The notes under the pieces: model-generated | Told to the model about the DNA's origin: nothing | What the model saw: the letters and a program-made list of their open reading frames with translations, nothing else | Database searches by the model: none | NCBI GenBank assembly: GCA_944384825.1 | Contig: CALWUT010000018.1 | Span: 186,001 to 250,000, forward strand | Source of the DNA: an uncultured Clostridia bacterium | GTDB lineage: Bacteria > Bacillota > Clostridia > Oscillospirales > Acutalibacteraceae | Length of the DNA stretch: 64,000 nt | Reading direction: 5' to 3' | Shown here: one piece after another, positions 34,891 to 43,930 of the stretch | How positions within the stretch are numbered: the first letter of the stretch is position 1 | Layout of the letters: every line of letters starts with the position of its first letter | Program-made: the position numbers and the translations under genes

Positions 34891-37824
34891 TTAAATAAGA
34901 TACCCAGTAAACTTTTCTTTAGATTCAGGAATTTGTTTAAGCTTAGCTATTTCCTTTTCACATAGCATTAAATACTTGATGCTTACTTTATCATTTTCAT
35001 TTATTCTTAAAACATCAGTGAATAATTTTCGTGCATCTACAAACTTACCTTGTAAATATAAATTTATAGCCTCACTAAAAGTTTTTTCAGTAGAAATATA
35101 TAAGTCTTTTTTGTACTGATTTCCTTCCTCTATTATTTGATATATGTCAGTAAAACCGTCGTCCGTAGACTTTCCTGCTCTGCCAATATAACGATATGAA
35201 AAAACTTTGCTTTCTTTAACATTGTCAATAATACTGCTCGTAGCAATATGGTTAATACCAAGTATACTTAAACGCGAATCTATATTAAACATCTGCATAA
35301 TTTCGTCAGAAACAACAATTACGCCACGACGATTTTCGTCTCCCGAAACTCCTACTAGTACATCACCGGAACTCAGAATTATATGCATACGATTTTTGAT
35401 GCTTTCATCCATTTCCACTTCTTTAAACTGTAAGGATGCATTAAAGGCATCTTGCGCACTCTCCGGAAAAACAATTAAAGCTTTTAATCCGTCAAATGAC
35501 TGTACTATTCCCTTGTTCTCTTCCACAACACTAAAAAGTTTATTGTAGCTTGCATTAACGGCTTCAAATACTTCGTTTTCATCCTTAAAATCAAAGCACT
35601 CTTTACATGAAATATTGAAACTCAAGTAAATTACATTTAAATTTAAAATCTTATGATCATATAGATCAACCTGTGTAATTTTTTCTTTCCCTATAAGTTT
35701 AAATATCTCTTTCGGTACGTACCTTATATATTCTTTATTAAGCTTTATAAGGTTTGAAGTATATCTGCCAATCTTTTCTGACATTAAATTAAATGCTTGA
35801 GCTATATCTGCAAGCTCGTCCTTCGAGCTGACTCGAACACGTGTATGCCATTCTCCTTTACTCATAGTATCTATAGCTTTCTCAATCTTTCCTAAAGGCC
35901 TAAAAGACCATTTTATTATAAAAGTTATAAATACTCCTATTAATACAGTTATAACCAATATTAAAGCCGACGTATGCTTCAAAATTTCCCAAAATTCACG
36001 CTGACTGTGTACTCCTTCGTCTAGGAAATTTCCAACCAGTCCCACTACTCTTCCATTTGTGTCCTTAACTGCAACGAATGATGCTGATAAATCTCCATAA
36101 ACATCCCTAAACATCACATTTATAGCATCCGAAGAATTGGCCTTATTTGAAAATTGATTCCAAACATTATAAATCTTTTGTACTTCATCTTGTTCCAGAA
36201 TGCAATCAACAAGTGTATATCTTTGTGCGACCATATCAGGATCGGTGTATTTTAAAGTATCATAGGATTCTGAATTCACGTCATACCTCGTACTTAGCGT
36301 ATTATAAAGCTTTCCATAACTTTCTACGTAAGTTACTATATAATCGCTTCTATCCCCTATTTTTAAAGAAACATCATTATACCCTTTTTGAAGAGCGTTT
36401 TTTAATTTTACATAATCAGCATTCATATATCCGCTTACATGATCAAGCTTAGCAAAATCACTTCCACTAATCGCATCTGCTGCAGTCTTTGCACTTCTCT
36501 CCTGTTCGGCACGCAGCACACTCATATACTCATTTACTCCGTCAGACGTATTAACCCACGCTAATATTCCCATCGCTACTACAAAAACAGGAAGAAACAA
36601 TCCAAGAATTTTAACAGAAAGAGGGATTCTTTTTATCTCCACTTGAGCAAGATATCTGATAGCGTAAAATAAACCTATTACAACTAAAATTACGCTTATC
36701 ATAATAACATATCCCCACGGAAATAGCGAACCTCTTAAATCTCCTACTAGATAATTATAAGATCCAAAACGTACATGAAAAGGTTTGTCAAAAGCTTTTG
36801 ACGCAGCATAAAAATCTCCCGCTCCTAAAGACTTAATACTTCTTACATCCTTCATTTTAACAGAAAGACCATCTCCCAAAGAACTGTCTAAACTATAAAG
36901 GTTCTGTAAAGTACTGCTTTTAGTGTTAAGTTTATAAAATTTACCATTAACTGAATCGGTAAAGTAAATATCGTCCGAAGAATCAACACTCATTCCAGTC
37001 ACTATAAAAGGAGAACTGGTAAGTACATTTGAATAATTTTCAAATTCTCCTTGGTTATTGGTAGCATATAATTCTCCATTTAAAGTCGAGTAAAAAATCC
37101 TACCAGTAGATAAAACGCTCATGTCGCTTACCCACTTATACTTTTGACTCGTTACTGCTACATTAGGTGAAATTTCAAAGGATTTTATCTTTTTCGGACT
37201 TTCATCTAAAAGCGGATTAGCCGTAATAATGTCATAACGATTGTCTTCGCACGCAATAAGAGTAATATTTTGATCTACAATCTGAATTTTTCTAATGTAA
37301 GGATCCGTAGGAGGAGTTGCATCTTTAGAAAAGTCTATAGATGCAAGCTGTTTTATATAATTTCCATTACTGTCGTACATTAGCACCGTTTCGTTTAATG
37401 TTGGATACATCGATTTATCGGATACTATTGCTTTTAAATCCTTTTTCTGCTTTACAAAATAGAAATTTCCTTTTGAGTCAACTTCTAAATTCCTATATAC
37501 TAAGCTGCTGTCCTTAGTAGACTTTTCAAGGTCTATTTGGAATTTTGTCGCTCCGCTTGGAAGTACTTTAGTCACTTTATAAGCGTCCTTTTCTTCGTCT
37601 ACACCAAGTATATACACATTATTAGATAAATCCATATCAGAACTTAAAAATGTACCAAAATTAGGTCTGTTGACAAAATACTGAACTATAAATGCAAGTA
37701 CTATAAGAACTATTGCTCCTACTGTATACATAACTCCAGGACTGAAAATAACACTTTTAAATTTTGAAATTTTTTCCTCCTTATCTATTTTAAATTCTTG
37801 TTCTTTTTTTGAATCCTTTTTCAT
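34891..37824 (-). CDS. Large membrane sensor with beta-propeller, HAMP and cyclase-like domain
   Basis: A 977-residue protein: membrane segment (about 30-50), NHL/propeller-like repeats (60-360), two membrane segments (370-390, 400-425), an extracytoplasmic sensor region (430-635), a fourth membrane segment, a HAMP domain (660-710), a domain resembling class III nucleotide cyclases (720-900) and a TPR-like C-terminus. In the cyclase-like part the first metal-binding Asp (FADI in active enzymes) is replaced (YLSFN), and only an FDGLKALIVF remnant of the second motif is visible, so it is probably a non-catalytic signalling domain. It heads an operon with the MORN protein, divergent from the LysM gene. 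Confidence 0.8.
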   Translation of the reverse strand: MKKDSKKEQEFKIDKEEKISKFKSVIFSPGVMYTVGAIVLIVLAFIVQYFVNRPNFGTFLSSDMDLSNNVYILGVDEEKDAYKVTKVLPSGATKFQIDLEKSTKDSSLVYRNLEVDSKGNFYFVKQKKDLKAIVSDKSMYPTLNETVLMYDSNGNYIKQLASIDFSKDATPPTDPYIRKIQIVDQNITLIACEDNRYDIITANPLLDESPKKIKSFEISPNVAVTSQKYKWVSDMSVLSTGRIFYSTLNGELYATNNQGEFENYSNVLTSSPFIVTGMSVDSSDDIYFTDSVNGKFYKLNTKSSTLQNLYSLDSSLGDGLSVKMKDVRSIKSLGAGDFYAASKAFDKPFHVRFGSYNYLVGDLRGSLFPWGYVIMISVILVVIGLFYAIRYLAQVEIKRIPLSVKILGLFLPVFVVAMGILAWVNTSDGVNEYMSVLRAEQERSAKTAADAISGSDFAKLDHVSGYMNADYVKLKNALQKGYNDVSLKIGDRSDYIVTYVESYGKLYNTLSTRYDVNSESYDTLKYTDPDMVAQRYTLVDCILEQDEVQKIYNVWNQFSNKANSSDAINVMFRDVYGDLSASFVAVKDTNGRVVGLVGNFLDEGVHSQREFWEILKHTSALILVITVLIGVFITFIIKWSFRPLGKIEKAIDTMSKGEWHTRVRVSSKDELADIAQAFNLMSEKIGRYTSNLIKLNKEYIRYVPKEIFKLIGKEKITQVDLYDHKILNLNVIYLSFNISCKECFDFKDENEVFEAVNASYNKLFSVVEENKGIVQSFDGLKALIVFPESAQDAFNASLQFKEVEMDESIKNRMHIILSSGDVLVGVSGDENRRGVIVVSDEIMQMFNIDSRLSILGINHIATSSIIDNVKESKVFSYRYIGRAGKSTDDGFTDIYQIIEEGNQYKKDLYISTEKTFSEAINLYLQGKFVDARKLFTDVLRINENDKVSIKYLMLCEKEIAKLKQIPESKEKFTGYLI

Positions 37825-37943
37825 AGAATCCCCTCACATAATTTTTTATGATTTGACATTTCAATTAACTTTAAGATATATTTTAAAGTAAAATATGCAA
37901 AGTTTACAAACACTATTTAAAAAATATCTTATCTATTTTGTTA

Positions 37944-37972
37944 TTGACTTGTATAATATAGTATATTATCAT
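37944..37972 (+). promoter_or_regulatory. Promoter of the LysM membrane protein gene
   Basis: TTGACT (37944-37949), 17 bases, TATCAT (37967-37972), about 70 bases before the start codon. It lies in the 218-base gap between divergent genes. Confidence 0.6.
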
Positions 37973-38042
37973 AGAATTATTGAGTCAAGTGTAATAAAAA
38001 TGTTTTATTTAATTATTCTTATAAAAAGGTGTGGGGAAATCT

Positions 38043-39194
38043 ATGTTGAACATAAACAAAACCTCCGATTATGTTGTAATAGCATCTCTTTTTTCTAATA
38101 AAGAAATGAATATTCTTGTAGCTTATCAAGGTAAAAACACACTTGACAATTTATATATCTTAAACCAATTTCCATATCAAAAAGATAATTTGAAAAATTT
38201 TAAAATTTTATTTGACGTATTTTCTTCTCCAAATAAACCTAAAGAATTTGTAAATTTTTTCGTTGAAGAAAATATGTATTACGCGGTATTTAAATACCTC
38301 GAAATTGAAAATATAAAACAAAAATACCGAAAAGAATTTAGTGCCGTTCCTTTTGACGAAAGATGTACTATTCTTGAAGATATACTGATACGTATCGATA
38401 AAATTTACAGTCTTCCCACTCCTATAGTAGGATGCCTAACTGAACCTCAAAATATTAAAATCAGTCAAGAAAAAGAAATGTATTTCCACGGCAACTTGCA
38501 AAATCTAGACGTCTACAACAACGAAACCGGTAAAGAATTAATTTTAAAAAATCTGCGTGAAATAATTTTTACCCTACTTGAACCGGAAGCTCAGGCAGGA
38601 TTTAATAAAACTCTTCACATAGTCTTAGATAAATGTGAAAGAGGAGTTTATGAGTCTATCCCGGAAATGATAGTAGAGCTAAAAAAAGCCGAAAAATTAT
38701 CAAAAACAAGTTCTTGGTTTTCATATTTTAAATATCAACTCAGTTTACGTAAAAATCTTATAGCTAAATTATCAAAAATTTCTCTGTCTGCTCTAGTTAT
38801 CGCAGGACTCTTTTACCTCGCTTACTCTAAACTTACCGAAGGTCAACAGTCAGGAAGCGCTCCCGTAGTTGTATCCATAGGCGATGTAACTTATAATGGT
38901 AATGCTGAAGATGAATCAGATAAAACTGTATCACCGGAAAACGTAGACAATCAAACTGGTGAAACTTCAGAAACTGACATAACTTTAAGCGAAGGACTGG
39001 ATATGGAATACGAAGATTATATAGTTCAATACGGAGATACTGTATCTTCAATAAGTACAAACTATTATAAAGAAAGTAAGTATATAACTGCCGTAGCAAC
39101 CTTCAATGGAATAGACGTAAATGAAAAGCTTACTCCCGGAACTATTTTAAAGCTTCCAAACCGTACTGCAATCGCTTTATATATTTCTAGATAA
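38043..39194 (+). CDS. Kinase-like membrane protein with extracellular LysM domain
   Basis: A 383-residue protein with three parts. Residues 1-230 are cytoplasmic and have the strand/helix order of a small protein kinase fold (YVVIASLFSNKEMNILVAYQ, then AVFKYLEIENI hinge) but no recognisable catalytic HRD or DFG motif, so I read it as a possible pseudokinase. One membrane segment follows (about 238-258), then an acidic linker rich in Ser/Thr/Glu and a C-terminal LysM (YIVQYGDTVSSISTNYY to LTPGTILKLP) that should bind peptidoglycan. The ATG at 38043 is chosen because of a GGGGA site; an in-frame start at 38031 lies before it. Confidence 0.72.
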   Translation: MLNINKTSDYVVIASLFSNKEMNILVAYQGKNTLDNLYILNQFPYQKDNLKNFKILFDVFSSPNKPKEFVNFFVEENMYYAVFKYLEIENIKQKYRKEFSAVPFDERCTILEDILIRIDKIYSLPTPIVGCLTEPQNIKISQEKEMYFHGNLQNLDVYNNETGKELILKNLREIIFTLLEPEAQAGFNKTLHIVLDKCERGVYESIPEMIVELKKAEKLSKTSSWFSYFKYQLSLRKNLIAKLSKISLSALVIAGLFYLAYSKLTEGQQSGSAPVVVSIGDVTYNGNAEDESDKTVSPENVDNQTGETSETDITLSEGLDMEYEDYIVQYGDTVSSISTNYYKESKYITAVATFNGIDVNEKLTPGTILKLPNRTAIALYISR

Positions 39195-39362
39195 CCATAA
39201 TTTAAAATCCCAAATTTTTCACATGAATTTTTGACAAAGCTTTTCTTATACTTGTTATATAATTAAATTTAATGCTATAATCACTTTCTATTTAACGGGA
39301 ATCAAAATTTAAACAATAAAAAACAATTTACTTAATAAAAGAACAAACTTTTGGGGGATTAG

Positions 39363-40451
39363 ATGAAAAATAAATCAGATAATAGTGATTCACATATATC
39401 CTCAGAATCACATACGTTGAATTTTGAAGCTAACAGTAAAAAAGGATACGTAGACATATATTCTTCAGAAAGAAAAAAAGAAAAAAGAAAAAAATTACTT
39501 CCTCTAGGACAACTTTTATCTCTTATCTTCTTCTTAATCGTCGGAGCTGCAGGAATAGGCATGATTCATGCATATAATACCCTTCACTCCGTTAACTACG
39601 ATAATACTTACTATGAAGAAGGTTTTACACCTGCGGAAGAAGTCGCGAAAAAAGATGGGCTTTTAAATGATAATATGGTTCTTAATATTCTTTTAATCGG
39701 AAGTGATTCAATGTCTACCGGAGATCACGGCCGAAGCGATTCTTTGCTTATATTATCTTTAAATATAAGAAGTAAAAAAATAAAAATAACTTCCCTTATG
39801 AGAGATACTTGGGTAACTATTCCAGGACATGGAAAAGATCGTCTGAATGCTTCCTATGCCTACGGAGGCCCTAAACTTACTATTGATACAATCCAAAAAA
39901 ATTTTGGCATACTTATTGACAGGTATGCATGTGTAGATTTTGAAGGCTTCTCGAAAATAATAGACTCTCTCGGCGGAATAGATATTGAACTCTCAGAAAA
40001 AGAATCTTTATATATCAACAAGTACTCAGGTGATAAAAATATTTTGAAGGGATCCGGAATTAAGCATTTAACAGGTCTGCAGGCTTTGCACCATTCCAGA
40101 AACAGAAATAGTAAAGGTTCCGATTATGATCGTACTTCAAGGCAAAGAGATGTAATAAAAGCCGTTATAGAAGCACTTAAAAAATCAAACGTAGCACAAA
40201 TTACCGAAATGGTTACCACTCTTGCTCCTCTTGTTACTACTAACTTTAAAGCTTCAGAAATCAGCAGACTTGTTACCAACTGCATGGTATATCTTAGTTA
40301 CTCCTTAGAGGAATTTCGTGTACCTACTGATGACAACGTCAAAGATGCAACATATAGTCAAAAAATGGTACTAGTAATAAATGATACCTCTAAAGTTAAA
40401 GCAGATCTCAAAAAATTCATCTACGAAGGAACAGAAATAAGTGCTAATTAA
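39363..40451 (+). CDS. LytR-CpsA-Psr (LCP) family cell-wall ligase
   Basis: A 362-residue LCP protein: short basic cytoplasmic start, one membrane segment (about 45-65), then the LCP domain with LLIGSDSMSTGDHGRSDSL, SLMRDTWVTIPGHGKDRLNA, AYGGPKLTIDTI and the RTSRQRDVIKAV motif. LCP enzymes attach undecaprenyl-linked polymers (teichoic acids, capsule) to peptidoglycan. Its location next to a LysM protein and its likely substrates in the glycan cluster at 50-54 kb suggest surface glycan anchoring. GGGGG precedes the ATG. Confidence 0.93.
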   Translation: MKNKSDNSDSHISSESHTLNFEANSKKGYVDIYSSERKKEKRKKLLPLGQLLSLIFFLIVGAAGIGMIHAYNTLHSVNYDNTYYEEGFTPAEEVAKKDGLLNDNMVLNILLIGSDSMSTGDHGRSDSLLILSLNIRSKKIKITSLMRDTWVTIPGHGKDRLNASYAYGGPKLTIDTIQKNFGILIDRYACVDFEGFSKIIDSLGGIDIELSEKESLYINKYSGDKNILKGSGIKHLTGLQALHHSRNRNSKGSDYDRTSRQRDVIKAVIEALKKSNVAQITEMVTTLAPLVTTNFKASEISRLVTNCMVYLSYSLEEFRVPTDDNVKDATYSQKMVLVINDTSKVKADLKKFIYEGTEISAN

Positions 40452-40466
40452 TAACTTTATTCATAA

Positions 40467-40498
40467 AAAAGAGTACTTTATTAATAAAGCACTCTTTT
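40467..40498 (+). terminator. Rho-independent terminator after the LCP gene
   Basis: A 15-base arm at 40467-40481 pairs with 40484-40498 (one wobble; the inner pairs must open to form a loop), ending in four T residues. It closes the LCP transcript. Confidence 0.8.
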
Positions 40499-40638
40499 AA
40501 AATTATTTAAATTTAAAATTCCTGCTTCGCTAAAAACAAAGCAGAAATTAATAACTTACGCTTGCTTATAATATAGCAAAAATCGATTACTTCTTAATTT
40601 TTATAGTTGTTAAAATTATAAGCCGAATTAAATTATAA

Positions 40639-40892
40639 TTATCTATTATCCATAAAATCAATTCGTCTTACTACATCATCACCATACCTATGCACAAATT
40701 CTCTCCAAAGCATTCCCTCACAACGTAATGTCAACGGGTTATTATTCCTGCTCGCATCTCGTTATACATATCCATATTCATAATAAAACTATTATTATAT
40801 ACTATACGAGAACCTGCATTTAAATCAGTACCAACAGGTATAAATACTTGCTTATTTTCATTTGGCATTATAACATTAGCGTCTCTTGCCAT
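40639..40892 (-). pseudogene. Small conserved-looking protein gene broken by a 1-base deletion
   Basis: From an ATG at 40892, preceded by AAGGAGAG, the frame encodes MARDANVIMPNENKQVF, IPVGTDLNAGSRIVYNN and FIMNMDMYNEMRAG, then runs to a stop. The next frame carries straight on with NNNPLTLRCEGMLWREFV and HRYGDDVVRRIDFMDNR to TAA at 40639. Adding one A at the GGAA would restore an 84-residue protein. The family is not recognised. The rest of the 40452-41097 gap has a terminator at its left and two palindromes at its right; I see no other gene there. Confidence 0.65.
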
Positions 40893-40920
40893 CGTAACAT
40901 CTCTCCTTTTTTATTTTATT

Positions 40921-40944
40921 ATGTCATAAAATATTTTATGACAT
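40921..40944. repeat. Perfect 24-base palindrome
   Basis: ATGTCATAAAAT followed by its exact complement, ATTTTATGACAT. It sits about 30 bases upstream of the broken small gene's start on the minus strand, so it could be an operator there; on the plus strand it is followed by five T residues and could be a terminator. Confidence 0.6.
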
Positions 40945-41041
40945 TTTTAATTACAACACTTTTCATTTAATTAAGTCAATAGTTTTTTTATTTTTGTAAA
41001 CTTTGCCTATAAAATAAACTTTGAATTTTTTTAAAGCTTAA

Positions 41042-41057
41042 TGCCTATATATAGGCA
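41042..41057. repeat. 16-base palindrome after the BspA-like gene
   Basis: TGCCTATATATAGGCA, a perfect palindrome about 40 bases past the stop codon of the minus-strand BspA-like gene. It may help end that transcript, but no T run follows in that direction. Confidence 0.45.
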
Positions 41058-41097
41058 CTACAATATTATTTATCAAATTTTACCTTTCACTTCTATT

Positions 41098-42120
41098 TTA
41101 AGCTAAGTAAAGCTGTGCCGAATGTTTCTTTACATACTCATCAGCACTTGAACCCTTTTCGGCGGTTATCATTATTTTTTGATCGCAAAGAGCAAATATA
41201 TCATGACCAATTTTAATTTCTTTTGGAATAAATATTACCTTGTTAAGGGAGGTACATTCAAGAAATGCAGAACTTCCTATGCTCGTCACTTTATTCCCTA
41301 CAGTAAATTCAGTTAAAGATTTACATTCAGCAAACGCACAAGATCCAATTTCATTTATTCCTGAATCGATCTTTACCTCTTTAAGATTTTCACATCCGTA
41401 AAACGCAGAATCACTTATCATTACAGGAAAAAAGCCGGACATGCTAATTGACTCTATTTTCTTACAATCAAAAAATGCATATTCACCTATTACCTTTGTA
41501 CTATCAATTAAATGTACATCTTTAACCCTTCCAGCAGGACATAGCTTTAATGTATGATAATTCGAACTGTATAAAAGTCCTTTGTAACTGCTATAGACTT
41601 CATTATCTTTGCTTACATCTATATAATTCAAAGAGTCACATTTCCAAAAGGCAAATTCTCCTATGGATTTTAAATGCTCTCCTAAGTACACCTTTTTACA
41701 GTTAATACAGTTTCCAAACGCCAATCTTCCAATGCTTTCCAAGCTTTCAGGCAAAACTATATCTTTAAGAGAACTGCAGCCATAAAAAGCACATTCATCA
41801 ATTAATTCCAATCCTTCCGGAAAAACTATCTTTTCTATCTTATCATTATTCATGAATGCACCAAAAGAAATTTTCTTGATTCCCTCGGGAACCACTACTT
41901 CTTTATCATTTCCGTAATATCTTATAAGTACTCCTTTATCATCAAATTTAAAAGGATTAGATTTAACATCTTCTGTTTTATTCTCTATTATCTCACTAGT
42001 TAAATTGCTTTTAATATTCGAAGCTTTTATCACTTGAAGCCCATGTGCAGAGGTTATGCTAAGTATCAACGACATAATTATAGCTATCTTTTTAGACTCT
42101 GTTAACTTAACTGCCACCAT
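41098..42120 (-). CDS. BspA-like leucine-rich-repeat surface protein
   Basis: A 340-residue protein with an N-terminal signal segment (KKIAIIMSLILSITSAHGL) and about nine LRR_5/BspA repeats of the pattern ISFGAFMNNDKIEKIVFPEG. No membrane anchor, LPXTG or cell-wall-binding domain is visible, so it may be released or held by other contacts. BspA-type repeats bind host surfaces or other microbes. The ATG follows a GGGGG run. It is intact, unlike the similar gene at 15.0-15.9 kb. Confidence 0.85.
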   Translation of the reverse strand: MVAVKLTESKKIAIIMSLILSITSAHGLQVIKASNIKSNLTSEIIENKTEDVKSNPFKFDDKGVLIRYYGNDKEVVVPEGIKKISFGAFMNNDKIEKIVFPEGLELIDECAFYGCSSLKDIVLPESLESIGRLAFGNCINCKKVYLGEHLKSIGEFAFWKCDSLNYIDVSKDNEVYSSYKGLLYSSNYHTLKLCPAGRVKDVHLIDSTKVIGEYAFFDCKKIESISMSGFFPVMISDSAFYGCENLKEVKIDSGINEIGSCAFAECKSLTEFTVGNKVTSIGSSAFLECTSLNKVIFIPKEIKIGHDIFALCDQKIMITAEKGSSADEYVKKHSAQLYLA

Positions 42121-42206
42121 CTAATTACCCCCAATTATTATTAAAATTCAATCACTAGACTACTTTAGGATGTTACCACAACAAAGAAGTAAAAGTCAAT
42201 GCTATT

Positions 42207-43904
42207 TTAGCTATTTCTTTTAAATCCATCCTTAAGACCAACACTTTTGTTAAAAGTTAATATACCACCACCATTTTGAAAAATTTTCGTATCAGGACAA
42301 AAATATCCTATTCTCATGAACTGATAAGAATCTCCTATTTTTGCTTCTCTTAAACTTTCTTCAACTTTACAATTATTTAACTCTTTAAGTGAATTTGAAT
42401 TCACATGTTTTACAAAATCTTCTTTTGAATCCGGATCTTCAACCATAAATAAATTTTCATAAAGATTTACAGAAGCATCCAATGCTGATTTTACATCTAC
42501 CCATTGAATCGTCCCTTTCACTTTTCTTCCATCTGGTACATTGCCGCCTCTAGAGTCAGGATCGTACTCACCATATACTTCAGTTACTTTACCGCTTTCA
42601 TCTTTTTTAAATCCCGTACATTTTACAACATATGCAGATTTAAGTCTTACTTCATTTCCAGGAAAAAATCTAAAGTAACCCTTAACTGGTTCTTCCATAA
42701 AATCTTCTGATTCTATATATACTTCCCTGGAAAAACTTACTTTTCTCTTGCCCGCTTCTTCATCATTAGGATTGTTCTCGACTTCAAAGAATTCTTTTTT
42801 ATCCTCCGGGTAATTGGTAATGATAAGTTTAATAGGATTCAAAACAGCCATCACCCTTTTAGCCCTCAGATTAAGATCTTCTCTGAGACAGTGCTCCAAA
42901 AAGCTATACTCTACAGTACTTATCACTTTTGAAACACCAATTCTATCACAAAAATTACGTATGGCTCGCGGTGTATATCCTCTTCGTCTAAGTCCACTTA
43001 AAGTAGGAAGTCTCGGGTCGTCCCAACCATCCACATATCCCTCTTCTACCAGGCTACGTAATTTTCGTTTACTCATAACTGTATAGCTTATATTAAGTCT
43101 TGCAAATTCAAGTTGTCTTGGTTTGCTTTCGATGTCCATATTATCAACTACCCACTCATATAGCGGACGATGATCCTCAAATTCAAGCGAACAAAGAGAG
43201 TGAGTAATTCCTTCAAGAGCATCCTCAATAGGATGAGCATAATCATACATAGGATATATACACCAATTAGTTCCCGTCCTATGATGAACGGAATGATTTA
43301 TACGATAAAGAACCGGGTCTCGCATATTAAAATTTCCGGAATTTAAATCAATCTTAGCTCTAAGAGTCATTCTGCCGTCAGGGAATTCTCCGTTCTTCAT
43401 TCTCATAAATAATTCTTTACTCTCTGCAACAGGTCTATCTCTATACGGACTTACTGCCGGATGAGAAGCATCGCCTCTATTTAATTTTACTTCCTCCGGA
43501 GTAAGTTCACATACGTAAGCTAGCCCTTTATCTATTAATTTACATGCATTTTCAAACATACGATCGAAATAATCCGATGCATAATAAAATCTATCTTCCC
43601 AGTCAAATCCCAACCATCTGACGTCTTCCTTTATAGAATCTACATACTCCACATCTTCTTTGGAAGGATTTGTATCATCCATTCTTAAATTACATATACC
43701 TTTAAATGCGTTTGCAATTCCAAAATCAATACAAATAGCTTTAGCATGTCCAATGTGCAAATAACCATTAGGTTCAGGCGGAAACCTTGTGTGTACATTT
43801 TTACCTTCAAATCTTCCTCCGATTGAAATGTCTTTTTTTACAGTTTCCAAAATAAAATTTCCTAAATCTTTCTCAGATGTAAATTTATTCAAATTGTCTG
43901 TCAC
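42207..43904 (-). CDS. glnS: Glutaminyl-tRNA synthetase
   Basis: A 565-residue class I synthetase with RFPPEPNGYLHIGHAKA (HIGH), the VMSKRKL signature (KMSKS) and a long C-terminal anticodon-binding beta-barrel region. GlnRS charges tRNA-Gln directly. Many Firmicutes lack it and use GatCAB amidation instead, so its presence next to gltX is a lineage marker. Preceded by AAGGAG; 26 bases downstream of gltX, likely same transcript. Confidence 0.96.
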   Translation of the reverse strand: MTDNLNKFTSEKDLGNFILETVKKDISIGGRFEGKNVHTRFPPEPNGYLHIGHAKAICIDFGIANAFKGICNLRMDDTNPSKEDVEYVDSIKEDVRWLGFDWEDRFYYASDYFDRMFENACKLIDKGLAYVCELTPEEVKLNRGDASHPAVSPYRDRPVAESKELFMRMKNGEFPDGRMTLRAKIDLNSGNFNMRDPVLYRINHSVHHRTGTNWCIYPMYDYAHPIEDALEGITHSLCSLEFEDHRPLYEWVVDNMDIESKPRQLEFARLNISYTVMSKRKLRSLVEEGYVDGWDDPRLPTLSGLRRRGYTPRAIRNFCDRIGVSKVISTVEYSFLEHCLREDLNLRAKRVMAVLNPIKLIITNYPEDKKEFFEVENNPNDEEAGKRKVSFSREVYIESEDFMEEPVKGYFRFFPGNEVRLKSAYVVKCTGFKKDESGKVTEVYGEYDPDSRGGNVPDGRKVKGTIQWVDVKSALDASVNLYENLFMVEDPDSKEDFVKHVNSNSLKELNNCKVEESLREAKIGDSYQFMRIGYFCPDTKIFQNGGGILTFNKSVGLKDGFKRNS

Positions 43905-43930
43905 AGTAATTACTCCTTTCTTAAAATCAA

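Noticed and set aside
39231..39263. Promoter for the LCP gene
   Set aside because: TTGACA and TATAAT are both present but 21 bases apart, outside the normal range.
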